NCBI GenBank assembly: GCA_032988165.1
Contig: JANTQF010000103.1
Location: 43,599-107,598 of the forward strand
Length of the DNA: 64,000 nucleotides
Origin: Emmonsiellopsis sp. PD_33
Taxonomy: Eukaryota > Ascomycota > Eurotiomycetes > Onygenales > Ajellomycetaceae
Reading direction: 5' to 3'
Part shown: one piece after another, positions 35,501-47,940 of the stretch
How positions within the stretch are numbered: the first letter of the stretch is position 1
Layout of the letters: every line of letters begins with the position of its first letter
Made by a program: the position numbers and the translations under genes
The notes under the pieces: model-generated
Seen by the model: the letters and a program-made list of their open reading frames with translations, nothing else
Told to the model about the DNA's origin: nothing
Database searches by the model: none

Positions 35501-36150
35501 GGCAGGAGCTTCTCAGCAGCCTTATAGTCAAAAACATCAAGAAATTTGTGGTATTACAGAGGAAGGACTGTCATGGGGTTAGTCTTCAGCTTCTTAGAGA
35601 GTCATGAGAGGGCCTTCTCTATGTTGGCCATGCTGGCAGTAAAGATTTCAATGGGAGGTCAGGACTTAAATTTCCAATTGCAGCTTCAGAGGAGGTTATA
35701 GGTGTTGGTGGAAATTTGGCAAAGGTCAGTAGTCTTGTGAATGTCTTTTTCAGAGATATAGATGCCTCCAGGGAATATGATGCATTGATTGCAGGCATTA
35801 ATAAGAGCTTGATGTTCAGATAGTCATGATAGGCCTAGCATGAAGTCATATAGAAGATTCTCAATCTTATATGCATAGGCATTTTCTTGGAGAAATCTGC
35901 CAACATCAACATCAAGTTTCACTATGTTTCATACAAAGCTGCCTGTGTCACCATTGACACCTTCAATCTTTTAGGGGTTGATCAGGATACACAGGAGGTT
36001 ATGACAGTTAACCATGCAAGGGTGAATCATTAAATAGTAACAGCAACCACTGTCTACTATAGTATTCATATTAAAAGAACAATTAACTACAGTAGGTACA
36101 AGGATCATCAGAATAGTTATTTTCTTCTCAAAGGTTTTCCTATCTAACTC
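32520..36150 (-). pseudogene. chromovirus-1 pol (protease, RT, RNase H, integrase, chromodomain)
   Basis: In minus-strand order: an aspartic protease with TIVDSGC (DSG at 36,054-36,046). Reverse transcriptase has FMKKPDGGL-FCVNY-GLN (about 35,310-35,250) and the active site YLDDILIF at 34,983-34,960. Integrase has HDSLMTGHLG (about 33,800) and KNILVIINCLSKG (about 33,560). The chromodomain at about 32,712-32,575 (EYKIEAIL, then QYLVK-LGYEASLWEL, with the Trp of KWKG now TGA) would direct integration to marked chromatin. Stops replace Arg in LRF and DYRGLN. Short frames on the opposite strand here are shadows. Confidence 0.85.
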
Positions 36151-36179
36151 TGGGAGCTTCCACTCATGATTTCATGTGA

Positions 36180-37350
36180 AAGCTAGTCTTTTCCCAAGTC
36201 TGACTTGACATCTTTAAAGTCTTCCTCCTCTTTGGGCTTGATTTGTATGTTTGCAGACCATACAGGCAGTTTCAGGGGAACATGAGTTCTGCAGCAGTCA
36301 GCAGCTCTGTGCCCAGATTTGTCATAGTTGATGTAGACACCTTGGGTGCAGCAGTCAATGATGGCAGTGGCAGTCATATTTGGGATGTGGAATGCATTCA
36401 CATGAGTAGGCCCTGTAGGCATCCAGTCCATAACATTCAGGTTCTTTGGCAGAGAGGTCTTGGGGAAGGCCTCCCCAGAGGTGGTAGGGGTGCCACCATA
36501 GATTCAGCCCTGGATGGCCTTGATCTCAGACAGGTTGTTCTCTATGCCACAGAGCTTCATATAATATTTGAGGTACATAGGGGGTTCAATGGAGGCAACA
36601 GTCTGCTGCAGGAGTTCAAACTTGATGGCTTTCTTGAGTAGGGCCTTCTTGACAGTGTCATCCCACAGCTGGCCATTAGCTTCCAGGATCTTCTAATTGA
36701 ATCTCAGAAGAAAGGCAGAGAGCAGATCAGTTTTCTGGCAAACACTGTGCAGCCAGGTTAGGGCCTTCTGGGCCACTGAAGGGTCAGAGAAAAGGATGTC
36801 AAGCTGGTCAAGAATGACATCAGGGGTCATAGGAATGAGTTTGGCATTGACCTTCATTCAAGGGTGAAATCAGGTGATGGCAGTGCTAGAGAGTCAGGTA
36901 TAAATGTACCAGGCCTGGTCAGCAGAAGATCCAATTGCAAGGCTGTCCAAAGTGATTTTGACCTCCACACTGAGGTGCCAGGCAGGGTATTTAGAGACTT
37001 GTTCACCCATGAATTTCTCAAGGGTGGCAAGCCTTTCCTTTGGGTGTCTCAGGAAGTCCTCAAAAGGAGCAGTTGGGTGAGCAGGAGTCAGAACAGGAGC
37101 TGAAGTCAGTGTGGGTGTACAATTTTGTTTGGCAATGAGGTCAATCTTGTTCACAAGCTATTAGATGAAGTTTCAGAATTCAGCATCAGGGCCCTGAGAA
37201 GGGGTGCTGTCTTCATGTGGAGGGTCCATGTTCATGATGGATTCAAAAGATTGTTCAGATTCAGAGAGTTTGGAGGATTTGGAAAGTTCAGAGGAAAATC
37301 TCATGAGATATCAATACAGACTGTCAGGGCTTTAGGGCCTTTCACTGACA
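36180..37350 (-). pseudogene. chromovirus-1 gag with mutated zinc knuckle
   Basis: The capsid-type region includes APFEDFLRHPKERLATLEKF (about 37,050-36,990) and TDLLSAFLLRFN (about 36,740). The nucleocapsid motif at about 36,345-36,305 reads YINYDKSGHRAADC, a CCHC knuckle in which both N-terminal cysteines are Tyr, as expected from TGY to TAY transitions. A charged tail (KPKEEEDFKDVKSDLG) ends at 36,183. An upstream ATG at 37,229 is in frame, but two or three stops follow it. Confidence 0.8.
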
Positions 37351-37514
37351 TATCATCTGACAGAGCTGAGCTGGGCAAGTTGTATTTCAGATTTCAGAAG
37401 AGTTTGCTGTATGTGCAGGTTGCATTCAGAAGAATCTGCTATACATGTGAATCACATTCAGAGGGTAAATATAATAAGGATCTCTAAGAAGAGATCAAGT
37501 GAGCAATTACAAAA

Positions 37515-37768
37515 TGTAATGGGTGTGCTCTGATAAGCAGATTGTGCAAGCTATACACTAGAATCAAGATTGTAATCACTAGAGAAAGGAAGGAAAAAGG
37601 AAAAGGAATCATAAGATCATGCAATATAAATAGAAGGGAATTACATGAGGTCAGAGTGGATAAACATTCATATAAAGGCCCAGTTGGAGGTGTTCAATTG
37701 GGCAGTCAGAGATCAGGCGAAGTTTGGGTGAGCTACAGATATAGGGTATAAGGGTGTAGCCCTTCACA
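37515..37768 (-). repeat. 5' LTR of chromovirus-1
   Basis: 254 bp, with plus-strand ends TGTAATGGG and CCCTTCACA (TG...CA). A CpG survives in AGGCGAAG where the partner has AGGCAAAG. The following minus-strand bases (TTTTGTAATTGCTC) are the primer-site position but match no tRNA 3' end that I recognise. Confidence 0.9.
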
Positions 37769-37773
37769 ATCTT
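37769..37773 (+). repeat. target site duplication ATCTT, right
   Basis: Matches 32,213-32,217 exactly. Confidence 0.85.
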
Positions 37774-40700
37774 AAATGTTACCTTCTATATAAAGATAAT
37801 TATATTAAGAAATTTAATCTTTATAAACTTCTTACAGCTACATTGAGTAACTTCCTCTACAGCCTATAAATAATAATACTTGTAGGCCTGAAAAACACCA
37901 ACATTTAATAGCTGTAGTAAATGACTTGTATGAGAGATAAGATAGAAGAGGATAATCTATTATTTTTAATAATAATTTATGAATTTATATATGTAATGGG
38001 AGTCAAATCCATCTAGTAATAATAAATAATAGGTACTTTTAGTATGAGATTTAGTGTACTTATAAAAGTATTAAATCCATTGAAAAGTAATTCTATTATT
38101 ATTATAATTAGTCTCTGAGGTTGCAATCTTTACAAATTACTTAATATCATCAGTATAATACTCTTATACTAGCTTTGCAGTGAGAATATATAAAGGTAGA
38201 ATGATGAAATTATCTGTAAAGATTACCTTTATAATACTAAGACTTTCTCTATTATTTAAAGTTTTAGTATATATAGTTCTTTATATATCTTAAGTGATAA
38301 TTCACTGATCCTACTTAATTTCTATATGAAATCTTATTTCATTAAAGTTATAAATATTATATACCTGAATCCTATACTTATTTACAGTTGCCTTAAAGTA
38401 ATTGAATCAATCAAGTATAAAAGATAGCTTGTAAGCCTACTTTCATTATATATCTATTATTTTTTGCCTGCATATATTAAATTCAGAGTAATATTTAATG
38501 AATCTTTTGACCTAGTACTCTCTAATCTCTACATTGAGAAAATATTTATTTAGCTCAGAAACCTTCATTCTAAACTTGCTGACATTACTGGCTATATTAC
38601 ATTAATTATGTGGGGTGCATACTGGGCTTGCTCTAGTCCAGCCCCTAGTTTAATTAGCTCACAAGGATCCCATATATGCCACACATATTACCTTAGTCCT
38701 AGTGGTTATTCTCTATGCTAGCTCTACTTTAGCTCATCATGCATGCATGCTCTAGCCTGAGGAGCATACTCCATGCCTGCTCAGATTTAGCTCAGAGTAT
38801 TAATTATATAATATAAGCACTTAGATCTATTACATTATGCTCAGAGCTAACTCACAGCTAGTATAGTATAACTAGCTGTTACTCAGTATATTAGTTATTA
38901 TTATTTTCTTGCTCTGTACTAGTATTTAGTAATATATCTAAACACTCCAGATTGATTATTCTCAGCTTAAGCTAAGATTTCTCATTAGTAGTTATATAAC
39001 TTACAACTATCAGAGTGACATATCATGAGATTAACTTATAATTTATCTAGCTACCTCAGATCTACATGTAACTCTATTAGTAGATAATTTATTCAGCTGA
39101 TCTTCTGATCATTCTATCTCACACTTTATTCTTATTTACTATTATAAATCTACTAACTTTTATCTTAACTGCCAGCCTGTGCCATTTTTCTATATTCTTA
39201 CCCTTCAAAGCTGCATACTACTAATTAGCCACTTCTGCCATAGCATTTCCTACCTGAGAAGATTTCACAATCAATGAGGAGTAATTCCAGTATAATACCT
39301 TTAATGATATAAGATATATAGTTATGCAAGATACTATAATTTATATTTAGATATCTTCTCTGATACCACTAGTTTTTAACAGGCACATAGAATATGGCTG
39401 TAATCCTGATTACTAAGCTTGCAGAATCAAATAGGAAATCCTCCTCTACTATTATTAGTTTACTAAGCTAAATACTATGCTTGCATTTATCTTATATTAT
39501 CAAGTTAAATACATTTAATCACTGAAAAATATGATCAATTAGTATGAGTATATATTTATTGCCTTTAATACCTAGCAATCATTAAGAATACTGATGTAGA
39601 ATGCAGAATAACACCTTAAACATAATAAACCCTTTTTAAAGTTATTATATAATTTATACCTTAAGTTATCATAAGAATACTTTAATAGGTTCTTTAATTC
39701 TCTTAGTGAGTAACTCTATAGTAAATGGAACTTCCTATAATTTCATCACCTAAGGAAGACACTATTTAATCAGCTAAACTACATTAAGGATGCCTCTATA
39801 GTAATGAATTGTATTCATTAGATCAGTAAGAAGATAGTTAAATTTTTATAAATTAAAATCAACATTTAGCTTCCATTCTATATTAGGCACCCTGATTAAT
39901 ATAATCTTAGCAGCCTACAAATTATGACCCTCAATGCCTACAACAGGCTGCAGTATAAAATGAATGAATAATAGCATGCCAAGCCAGCCTTTCAATGACT
40001 ATCAGAAGCTAGTGTTTTAGTATTAGATAAATTCTCTAATGAAGAGCTAGATGAGCCCTCAGATCATAATGAATATAGAGATAGATATTCTTTCTATAGG
40101 CTATAGATACTCTATAAGGAAGAGTGTGAAGCTGAGGGCTTGTAGAGCTACTAAGAGAATTACTGAGCTATATGTGTATAGATGGGAATGGACTCTAATT
40201 AGACAAATAGATTACTTTCATGGAATATAAATATATGAAAGAATTCTGTTAAAAAGAATTCCCTTTTATAGATAGCATCAGATAATGATATAGTAAGTAA
40301 AGAGATGTTTGTTTCATTATCTAAGATCATTATACTTACTCTAGTACTTCATACTAAATCATTATTGATCATTCACATAAAGAGGAATAATAAAGACTAT
40401 AAAAATAATCTTTCATTATATACTATTTACTTCATCTCAGTATTCTATGTTTCTTTTGATTTGCAGTTATAAAGGGGTTATAAGAATAGTTTCTTATAAA
40501 ACTTAAATAATTATAGTACTCTTAATACTATCATCTTACTTTATTAATGAATAATACATATATCTTCATGACACTCTAGTGCTATGAAAAGTTTAAACAC
40601 AAAATAACCTCCTATCTTTCTATATTATCTTTACTGTATTCTCAATCATACTATTTAATATTAGTAGCTAGTATCAGTCTATATGAATTCAAACAGCAGC

Positions 40701-41483
40701 CTAGGTAATTATTATAGGTGAGCTAATAATTATAGTCCTCAGCTTAAGTTAGAATGATATAAACATAGAAGACTCTCTCTACTACTAGTAAAGTATCAAT
40801 CTTTACTGTAGTCTTAATACTAACCTTTCATACTAGTAGCTACCAGTGTCTATAAATTTAATTAATCTGACTCATTCATCAGTACCATTAGTTACAGGTG
40901 AGTAAGCCAGGGCCTATATTACTTAGCTTAAGCCTAGTTAGCACACACACATTCTTAACTCTTCTACTATGATTTTAAACTCTCTTTCTTACTACCTCTC
41001 TGATAATTTCACAGCTTCACCACATCCATGATTTTAATACTCTAATATATTGATATATTCATTTCCCACCTTCTACACTCAAATTTATGTGCAAGTACAT
41101 AAAATACTAATTATTTATAATGAATACAGTGGAAAATCACACTAAAAGCCTTCATATACATACTCATGCCTATCTCCTTATTAATATCAAGATGAGTTAT
41201 ATTTCATGTTTGTATGCTAAGTCAGCCTCTGCACTAACAGACACTTATCCATTTATAAACTAATATAATAGAAGTTTAAGCTGAGACTACTATTCATCTC
41301 AGCTCTTTCCCCCTACACTTTCTATTAAGTCAGTAATGATAGGTATTTATCTATTTTTAGACTAACATCTTATAAGTTTAAGCTGAGATTACTACTCATC
41401 TCATTACTTCCTACTCTATATCTAGTATCAAGCTATTGAATTTAACCTTATTCTGACTTTCTATCAGAGCTTAGTTCATAATC
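37774..41483. repeat. CpG-free degenerate repeat, mostly unrecognised
   Basis: AT-rich, stop-laden sequence. A coding-like plus-strand remnant lies at about 39,980-40,500 (EASVLVLDKFSNEELDEPSD, then NEYRDRYSFYR) with no known domain. Two direct copies of a roughly 100-bp segment containing GTTTAAGCTGAGA lie at about 41,240-41,410. CTTAAG-centred motifs recur at 38,964, 40,740 and 40,925. Confidence 0.35.
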
Positions 41484-42319
41484 ATGGCACCAAAAAAAGC
41501 TCACACTTTAAAAACCTCTGACCCTAATAAATCATTCATACAATCAAAGTTTCCTAGTATTAAGATAAAGCTTCTCAAAGCTAATCAGCTTTAGTCCTAC
41601 TATTTACTTCTAATTAGCTATCTTAGTTTCATTACTGTGTCTTTCTTCATTGAATGACTTATTAAGCCTTCTATTAACTAGATACTGAAGTAATTTCTCA
41701 CTTTTCATAAGAAGTTCTATAGTTATACTAGGCCTGACCATAAAAGTTACAGCAGGGTTGAAGTTGAATATATTATAGCCCTTTATAATAATTCTGAGTT
41801 CAGATGCTAATAGTAAAATATGCTTACTAATGATAATCTTATACTTATCAAAGAGTACTCAAAAACTACCATAATAACTTATATGCATATTATTAATATA
41901 CTTGCATGCTTAACTTCAGATAGTATCCATTTAGATTCTCATAACAATTTAGAACATCTTTTCATCCTCATCTAATTGATTAAGTTTATTTATAAGCATT
42001 CTGATACATACTTTAACCTAAATGATAATAAAGTGGAGAGCTCTAAGTACTAAATAGAATTTAAATATTTCTTTAAAAATATTAATATCAACTGGGAATC
42101 ATCAGATCTGAGCCTGTTAATTCAGCAGTACAGATAGATTAGCTCTATATGTTATAAATTAAATAGTAATGAGAGTATAGATATTAAGTAAAGTGATAAT
42201 CTTAAGATAATTAAATTATAGGTTATAGAATAGAGTATAGTAATTATTAACTTCTTATAGCTTACTTCAGATGAGGAAACCTAACTCATTGTATATCTTA
42301 CTTTTACTATAGCTGACCT
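41484..42319 (+). pseudogene. SNF2-family ATPase gene, segment 1 (N-terminal)
   Basis: An ATG at 41,484 opens MAPKKAHTLKTSDPNKSF, and one frame (interrupted by RIP-type stops) runs to the LTR insertion at 42,320 (ending FTIADL). Excising chromovirus-2 and one target copy continues it in frame at 50,038. No motif is recognised in this N-terminal segment. Its assignment rests on frame continuity with the ATPase motifs in segment 2. Confidence 0.6.
42315..42319 (+). repeat. target site duplication GACCT, left
   Basis: A perfect 5-bp match to 50,038-50,042. Confidence 0.85.
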
Positions 42320-42621
42320 TGTGAGAACCACAGGCTCACAGGGTGAAGATCTAAGGCCACCAGGCCAGAGAGCCTTCAAAGGAGTGAGCCCAGGGGGCTC
42401 AGGGGTCACAATGACAGAGGCTTACATAAGACTTACCTAAGTAGGCCTGAGACCTCAATGTATATAACCTTTACTAGCTCCCTATCTTTATAGGGCCAGC
42501 AAACAGCTTTGCTACATTCTTACCCCTACATTTAATATAACCAACTCTTCATACTATACATTTATATTCCCTCACATCATTCTATAATCTCTACACCCTA
42601 CCTTACAGGTAATTCCTTACA
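42320..42621 (+). repeat. 5' LTR of chromovirus-2
   Basis: 302 bp, TGTGAGAACC...CCTTACA. Compared with its partner, several sites show CA here and TG there (TTCAAAGG/TTTGAAGG, CTACATTC/CTATGTTC, CTACACCC/CTATGCCC). Confidence 0.9.
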
Positions 42622-42933
42622 ATTCTATTTACTCTTCTTGATAGCACTTGAGAGAACAGTCCATTGTGAATATATACATTCAACACTTAAAATCAACAAT
42701 AACAACAACAATTTCACCAAGTCAAGATAATAACTCCCTAAAGATAGAGGTCTCAGCAGCCAGAGAAATTCACCCCTAACCAGCAACTCACCAGGTAAAT
42801 TCAACCTCCAATTATCCCTGAGGAATCCACACTTGACCAGAGTCAAGATCCTCCCACTGGTACTATCATCACACTGTTGCTGCAGATGGAGGCCTAACTA
42901 TCTCACTATCCTGAGAACACATCAACTCATCCC

Positions 42934-44166
42934 ATGGAAGAATCAAATAATCTCTCAAATGATCTTACAGTAGGAACAGCAACCTCTACAGCTAAGGAGA
43001 TAACTCCCTCCTCATCAAGCTTACTGGTAGAGACTCACCACTAGGTGGAGCAACACCTCTTGAAACTTTAGCTAATGCAATGTGAATAGGAGGCCAAGAC
43101 CTATTATCTTCAAATAGTTAAGAATTTACAATGTGAGAAGGTAGAGGCCCTGAGCACTATAAATATAAAACTTACTTTTAGGACCTCTCACCACTGTAAT
43201 CACAGCTTAGACCACTCAAGTGAAGGTGAAGACACTAATGTAAATAATAGTAATCATAGATTTCACTACCACCTGAACTGCTTACTCAGCTGATGCTACT
43301 AGGTAGAAATTCTGAAGCAGAGAACCTTCAGAGTCTGTACTGATACTACTAGCTGTGTGATCTTCTATGCCTACACATTCTACCTTAATATCAAATCAAC
43401 CTACAAGGTTAAGAACATATGCAAACATCAGGCCCTATATGATGAGATACATACTCACTTCCACCATCATAGGGATTACTATGATAAAATTTCTAAAGAT
43501 AGGAATCAATAGGAGCTAAATAACACAAAGCTCTGACTAGACACTACCATTACCCATACCAAATGAATTGAACACCTTAATAAGGAATTAAAGGCTAAAG
43601 GCTATTTCCCTGACCTAGAGTCATTCTTCAAGTTTCTGGAGTATCAAATCAATAACCCATAGATTTAATAGCAGAATGCCACTTATAAATATGAAGAGGC
43701 CAGGCAATACATCAACCAAACAGTTCATAAATTCACAGACTACCTCAGTAAGCTCAAACTCTCTCTTCCTGTCTCTCAGATAGAAGCACAGTATATATAG
43801 ACACTCCACAATAAGATCATACTAGAGATCAACCAGGTAATCACCAATCAGAACCACAAACCAACTGACTACAAAGAAATGCTCAGGATGATGTCCTCTC
43901 TAGAGAAGAGTCTAGATTCACATTAATTGGCCCTGTACAGTGAGAGGAATTAACCCTCATGCCCTCAAGGTGGGAACCACCATCAGGAATGCAGTTACAA
44001 ATATTAGGATAATAAAGACTCAAGGTCACACACAGATAATTAAAAATCCAATGGCAGCTAATTCCTCTCATAAACTTCAAAGAAGTACAACCACTGCAGC
44101 ATTAATAGACACATTGAGAAGGACTGCTAGAGGAAACACTCTGACAAGCACCTTAAAGGCTAATTA
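42934..44166 (+). pseudogene. chromovirus-2 gag
   Basis: A frame from MEESNNLSNDLTVGTATST contains a Gag-like helical region (KELKAKGYFPDLESFFKFLE near 43,590; ARQYINQTVHKFTDYLSKLK near 43,705). The zinc knuckle at 44,086-44,127 reads YNHCSINRHIEKDC, a CCHC motif whose first Cys is now Tyr. Stops are frequent. Confidence 0.75.
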
Positions 44167-44379
44167 ATAAAAAACTAATCATCCCCTTGCATACTGCTAC
44201 AACAGTATTAAGAATAGAGACTAATTAAAGATAAAGCAGTAGAGCCATAGTAATGTTAGTCTGGATCACAACTACAAACAGACTCACTATAGTCTGAGCA
44301 CTTATTAATTTCAGAGCTGAGTGCAATTTCATCAGTCAAACATGAGTAAAGCAACATCTACCTGATTTCAAATCCCCAC

Positions 44380-47300
44380 CCAGGCACATTAAAGCCATTG
44401 ACAGGCATAAGATTCTATCCTTTAATGAGCAGTAAATATCAATAAGAGCAGTTAATATCAACAGCCTGACCTACAACCACAAACACAGCTTTGAGGCTAT
44501 TAATATGGCAAGTTATGATGTTATCCTCAGCTACTCATGGCTGGAAGAATCAAACTCCAACATCAATTAACCTTCATAAATATGGTGCTACAAGTCAATT
44601 AGTATAAATACCATTAAATTCATAGAATCAGAAGAGTTTAAGGACATGATCTGCACAGACAGCACTATCTTTATCATTCACCTTTATGATCTTAACCTCA
44701 GTGGCAAACTCATCACATTTTTTGGAGGCATTACAGCCACCAAATTCAAACTGCCTGCACCCTATGAGGAATACACAGAGCTTTTTAATGAGAACCCTAA
44801 CCTTACTGTGCATACTCCACATAATCACACAATTAATATCAAGCTAGGCAAGGATCCACCCTATTGACCCATCTATAACCTTTTAGTCAAAGAACTCAAA
44901 GTCCTTAAGAATTATATTGAGACAAGCTTGGAGAAAGACTGGATCAGGCACTTAAAGAGTCCCACAGGTGCACCTATTCTATTTACACCCAAAAAAGATG
45001 GAAGTCTCCATCTCTATATTGACTACTACAGATTGAATGCTATTACAATTAAGAACCACTACCCTCTTCCTCTTATCAGTGAGATAATTGACCATCTAGC
45101 AGGCATAAAGATTTATATACAGCTTGACCTACAGGACACCTACCATCAGATCCATATCTATAAAGGTAACAAATAGAAGACCACTTTCTACACACATTAT
45201 AAGCACTTTAAGTATATGGTTCTGCCCTTTGGGCTCACCAACACACCTGCCACCTTTCAAGTATATATCAACAAGGCACTCAGCAACCTCCTCAATACCT
45301 GCTATATTATCTACCTTGATGACATTGTCATCTATTCCAACTCCATTAAGAAGCATGAGGAGCACATTAAGGTAGTCTTGAAACACCTATATAAGTTTAA
45401 CCTCTTTGTTAAAGCCAGTAAGTGCTTATTTCACATAGATCACATTGATTTCCTTGATTTCATCATCTCTATTAATAGCATGAAAATGGAGCTCAGCTAT
45501 ATGGCCTCTATTCTTAAATGGCTAGTCTCAACAACAATTTATGAACTTCAGGTCTTCCTTAGCTTTATCAACTTCTACCACTACTTCATCAGGGGGTTTG
45601 TAACCATATCTGCCCCATTAACAGATCTCACAAAGAGGGGGGAGAACTGAAAAGGTCAAAACAATACATCAATTACACTGAATCAATCTACCATAAAGGT
45701 CTTTACAGACCTTAAGAATAGCTTTCAAAAAGAGCTACTCCTCATTCATTTTGATTCTAATTGCTACCTCAAAGTTGAACCCAATGCATCCAGCATCATC
45801 ATTACCACAATGCTCTCTCAATTAATGCCTAACAGCCTCTAGCACCCCATGATGTTCTGGTCCCACAAACTCTCCAACATGAAATAATAATATTAAATCT
45901 ATAATAGTGAACTTCTATTTATTGTTGAATCATTTAAGCAGTGATAGTACTATCTACATGGTAGTAAACACCTAATTATTATGTATTCTGACCATACCAA
46001 TCTGCAAAGCTTTATGACAACAACTCAGCTGAACAGACATCAGATACATTGAATAGAGATGCTCACAGCATTCAATTTTATAATTAAGTATCATCCTGGG
46101 TCCAAGAACCCTGCAGATGCATCAAGTCATTACCCTGACTATATTAGAGAAGCTGAACTGCTTGTTTTTCAGCTCATATTATAAGAAAAGCTCTGGGATT
46201 AGACACTTAAACCACTGAAATCTAACTATAAACTAATAGAATTGAACTAGATGATCATAGCAGCTATCAAGCACATAACTGATCTACACCCAGAACTCAA
46301 CCTAAAAGCTCTTGAAGAGCACACTCTTTGCATTAATGCCCTCATGGCCTGCACAGTTCAGAATACACCCACAGATGAGAATGTTACTACCAGCATTATA
46401 GGAGGTAATCTAGGGCCTCTGATGCTACAGCTCTTCATCAATCAGGCATTCAAGTCCAAGACAGTCTATACATATAAGCTATTAGAGCTACTGATCAACC
46501 TCCTGCTCCATATTCAAGCTCAGGATGCTAAATGCACTGAAATTCAGAGTAGAATTCAAGATGGCCCTACAAGTTCAAAGGTCAAACATTCATCCTGGTC
46601 TATTAGCTCAAACAGGCTGATCAGGTACAACAGTCATACCTATATCCTCAACAATGCTGTCATCAAGGATGAGATCCTTCACATGAACCATGATGATCTA
46701 ACAGGCAGACATTTTGAGAACCATAGGACATATAAAGTGATAGCTGGCAAATACTATTAGCATGGGATGAGCCAGTATATTAAGAAATATATCAAAACAT
46801 ATGATATATGCCAACATGTCAAGATACACCATCATAAGAAGTATAGCATGTTGGAGCCACTACCTGTCCCCAGGCACATTTAGGAGACTATCACAATAAA
46901 TTTCATCACCAGTTTACCCCCATGTTGACTGCACAGAAAGGTCTATAATTTAATCTTAATATTTATAGAAACATTCATCAAGTGGGTGATCTACATCTCA
47001 ATCATAGTAGATCTTAAGGCCTACAAACTCACTGATCTCATTACATGAAATCTATTTAAGGACTAGGGACTATCCTAGAATATTATCAGTAATTAGGGCT
47101 TTCTATTTATAAGCAAGTTCTGGTCAACACTCTACTTCATGCTCAAAATTTGCAGAAAGCTGACCACAGCCTTTCATCCTCAAATAGATAGTCAGACAGA
47201 GCACTAGAATTAAACTCTCAAATACTTCCTTCATGTCTATTGCAATTACATGCAGGACAACTGGGCACAATGGCTGCTACATGCCCAATAAGCATATAAT

Positions 47301-47940
47301 AATACCTAGTATAGCTCAACACAAATGACCCCTTCCTGCACTCTCACAGGTCAGGAAACCTCCACCTGTGTGGACATTGAGTATGAACCCAATAGAGGGG
47401 TGTCTCAGAACACTACTACAAGAGTAAAGGCTATTAACTAGATGTACTAACTTCTTCAAAGCCTGATCATAGAGGTTAAGAAGTCCCAGAAAAAATACTA
47501 TGATCAGCATCATATGCTCATAACCTTTAAGATTGGCAACTGGGTTATGCTCCACAGCATTAATATATCAACATTACATTCTATTATGAAGCTAAATCAC
47601 TGTCAGCTTGAGCCCTTCCAAATAATAGACATCTAGAGCAAATAGGTATATAAGTTAAAACTGATACCTTAATTTCATAATGTCTACCCCATCTTTCATG
47701 TCTCCCTCCTGGAGCTGTACCATGCTTGGGATGGCAAGATTTCAGAGGCTGAATCAATTGAAATTGATGTAGAGAATCAGTGGGAAATTGAGAAAATCCT
47801 TGATAAGTATAAGGTATGCAGCAGGAAGGTTAAATACCTCATTAAATGGAAAGGCTGCATAGAGAGTGAGAACTCCTGGAAACCAGTTAAAGCTTTTAAA
47901 AACACCCAAGAGGTAGTTCATAAATATGAGGCTTAATATG
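44380..47940 (+). pseudogene. chromovirus-2 pol with C-terminal chromodomain
   Basis: Protease-type sequence (MASYDVILSYSWLEE, about 44,505) leads to reverse transcriptase with ILFTPKKDGSLHLYIDYYRL (about 44,975) and the active site YLDDIVIY at 45,312-45,335. RNase H follows (LKVEPNASS, YSDHTNLQSF). The integrase zinc-binding region is at about 46,680-46,830 (MNHDDLTGRHFENH, YDICQHVK, first Cys to Tyr), then the core to about 47,420. The chromodomain at about 47,783-47,935 is well preserved (WEIEKILDKYKV, YLIKWKG, SENSWKP). Premature TAG/TGA codons occur throughout. Confidence 0.88.

Larger units (their letters stand above)
32218..37768 (-). mobile_element. Ty3/gypsy chromovirus-1, full length, mutated
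   Basis: A 5,551-bp LTR retrotransposon read on the minus strand: two 254-bp LTRs, a perfect 5-bp target duplication (ATCTT), a polypurine tract next to the 3' LTR, gag with zinc knuckle, then protease, reverse transcriptase, integrase and a C-terminal chromodomain. The domain order is that of chromoviruses. Internal frames carry many TGA/TAG at former Arg, Trp and Gln codons. The structure is complete, but the proteins cannot be made. Confidence 0.9.

Noticed and set aside
37480..37514. tRNA primer-binding site of chromovirus-1
   Set aside because: The sequence after the 5' LTR does not match a tRNA 3' end that I recognise, and mutation or self-priming could explain this, so no call was made.
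45124..45386. Additional frames on either strand at the chromovirus-2 reverse transcriptase
   Set aside because: Alternative-frame shadows of the RT segment that carries YLDDIVIY.
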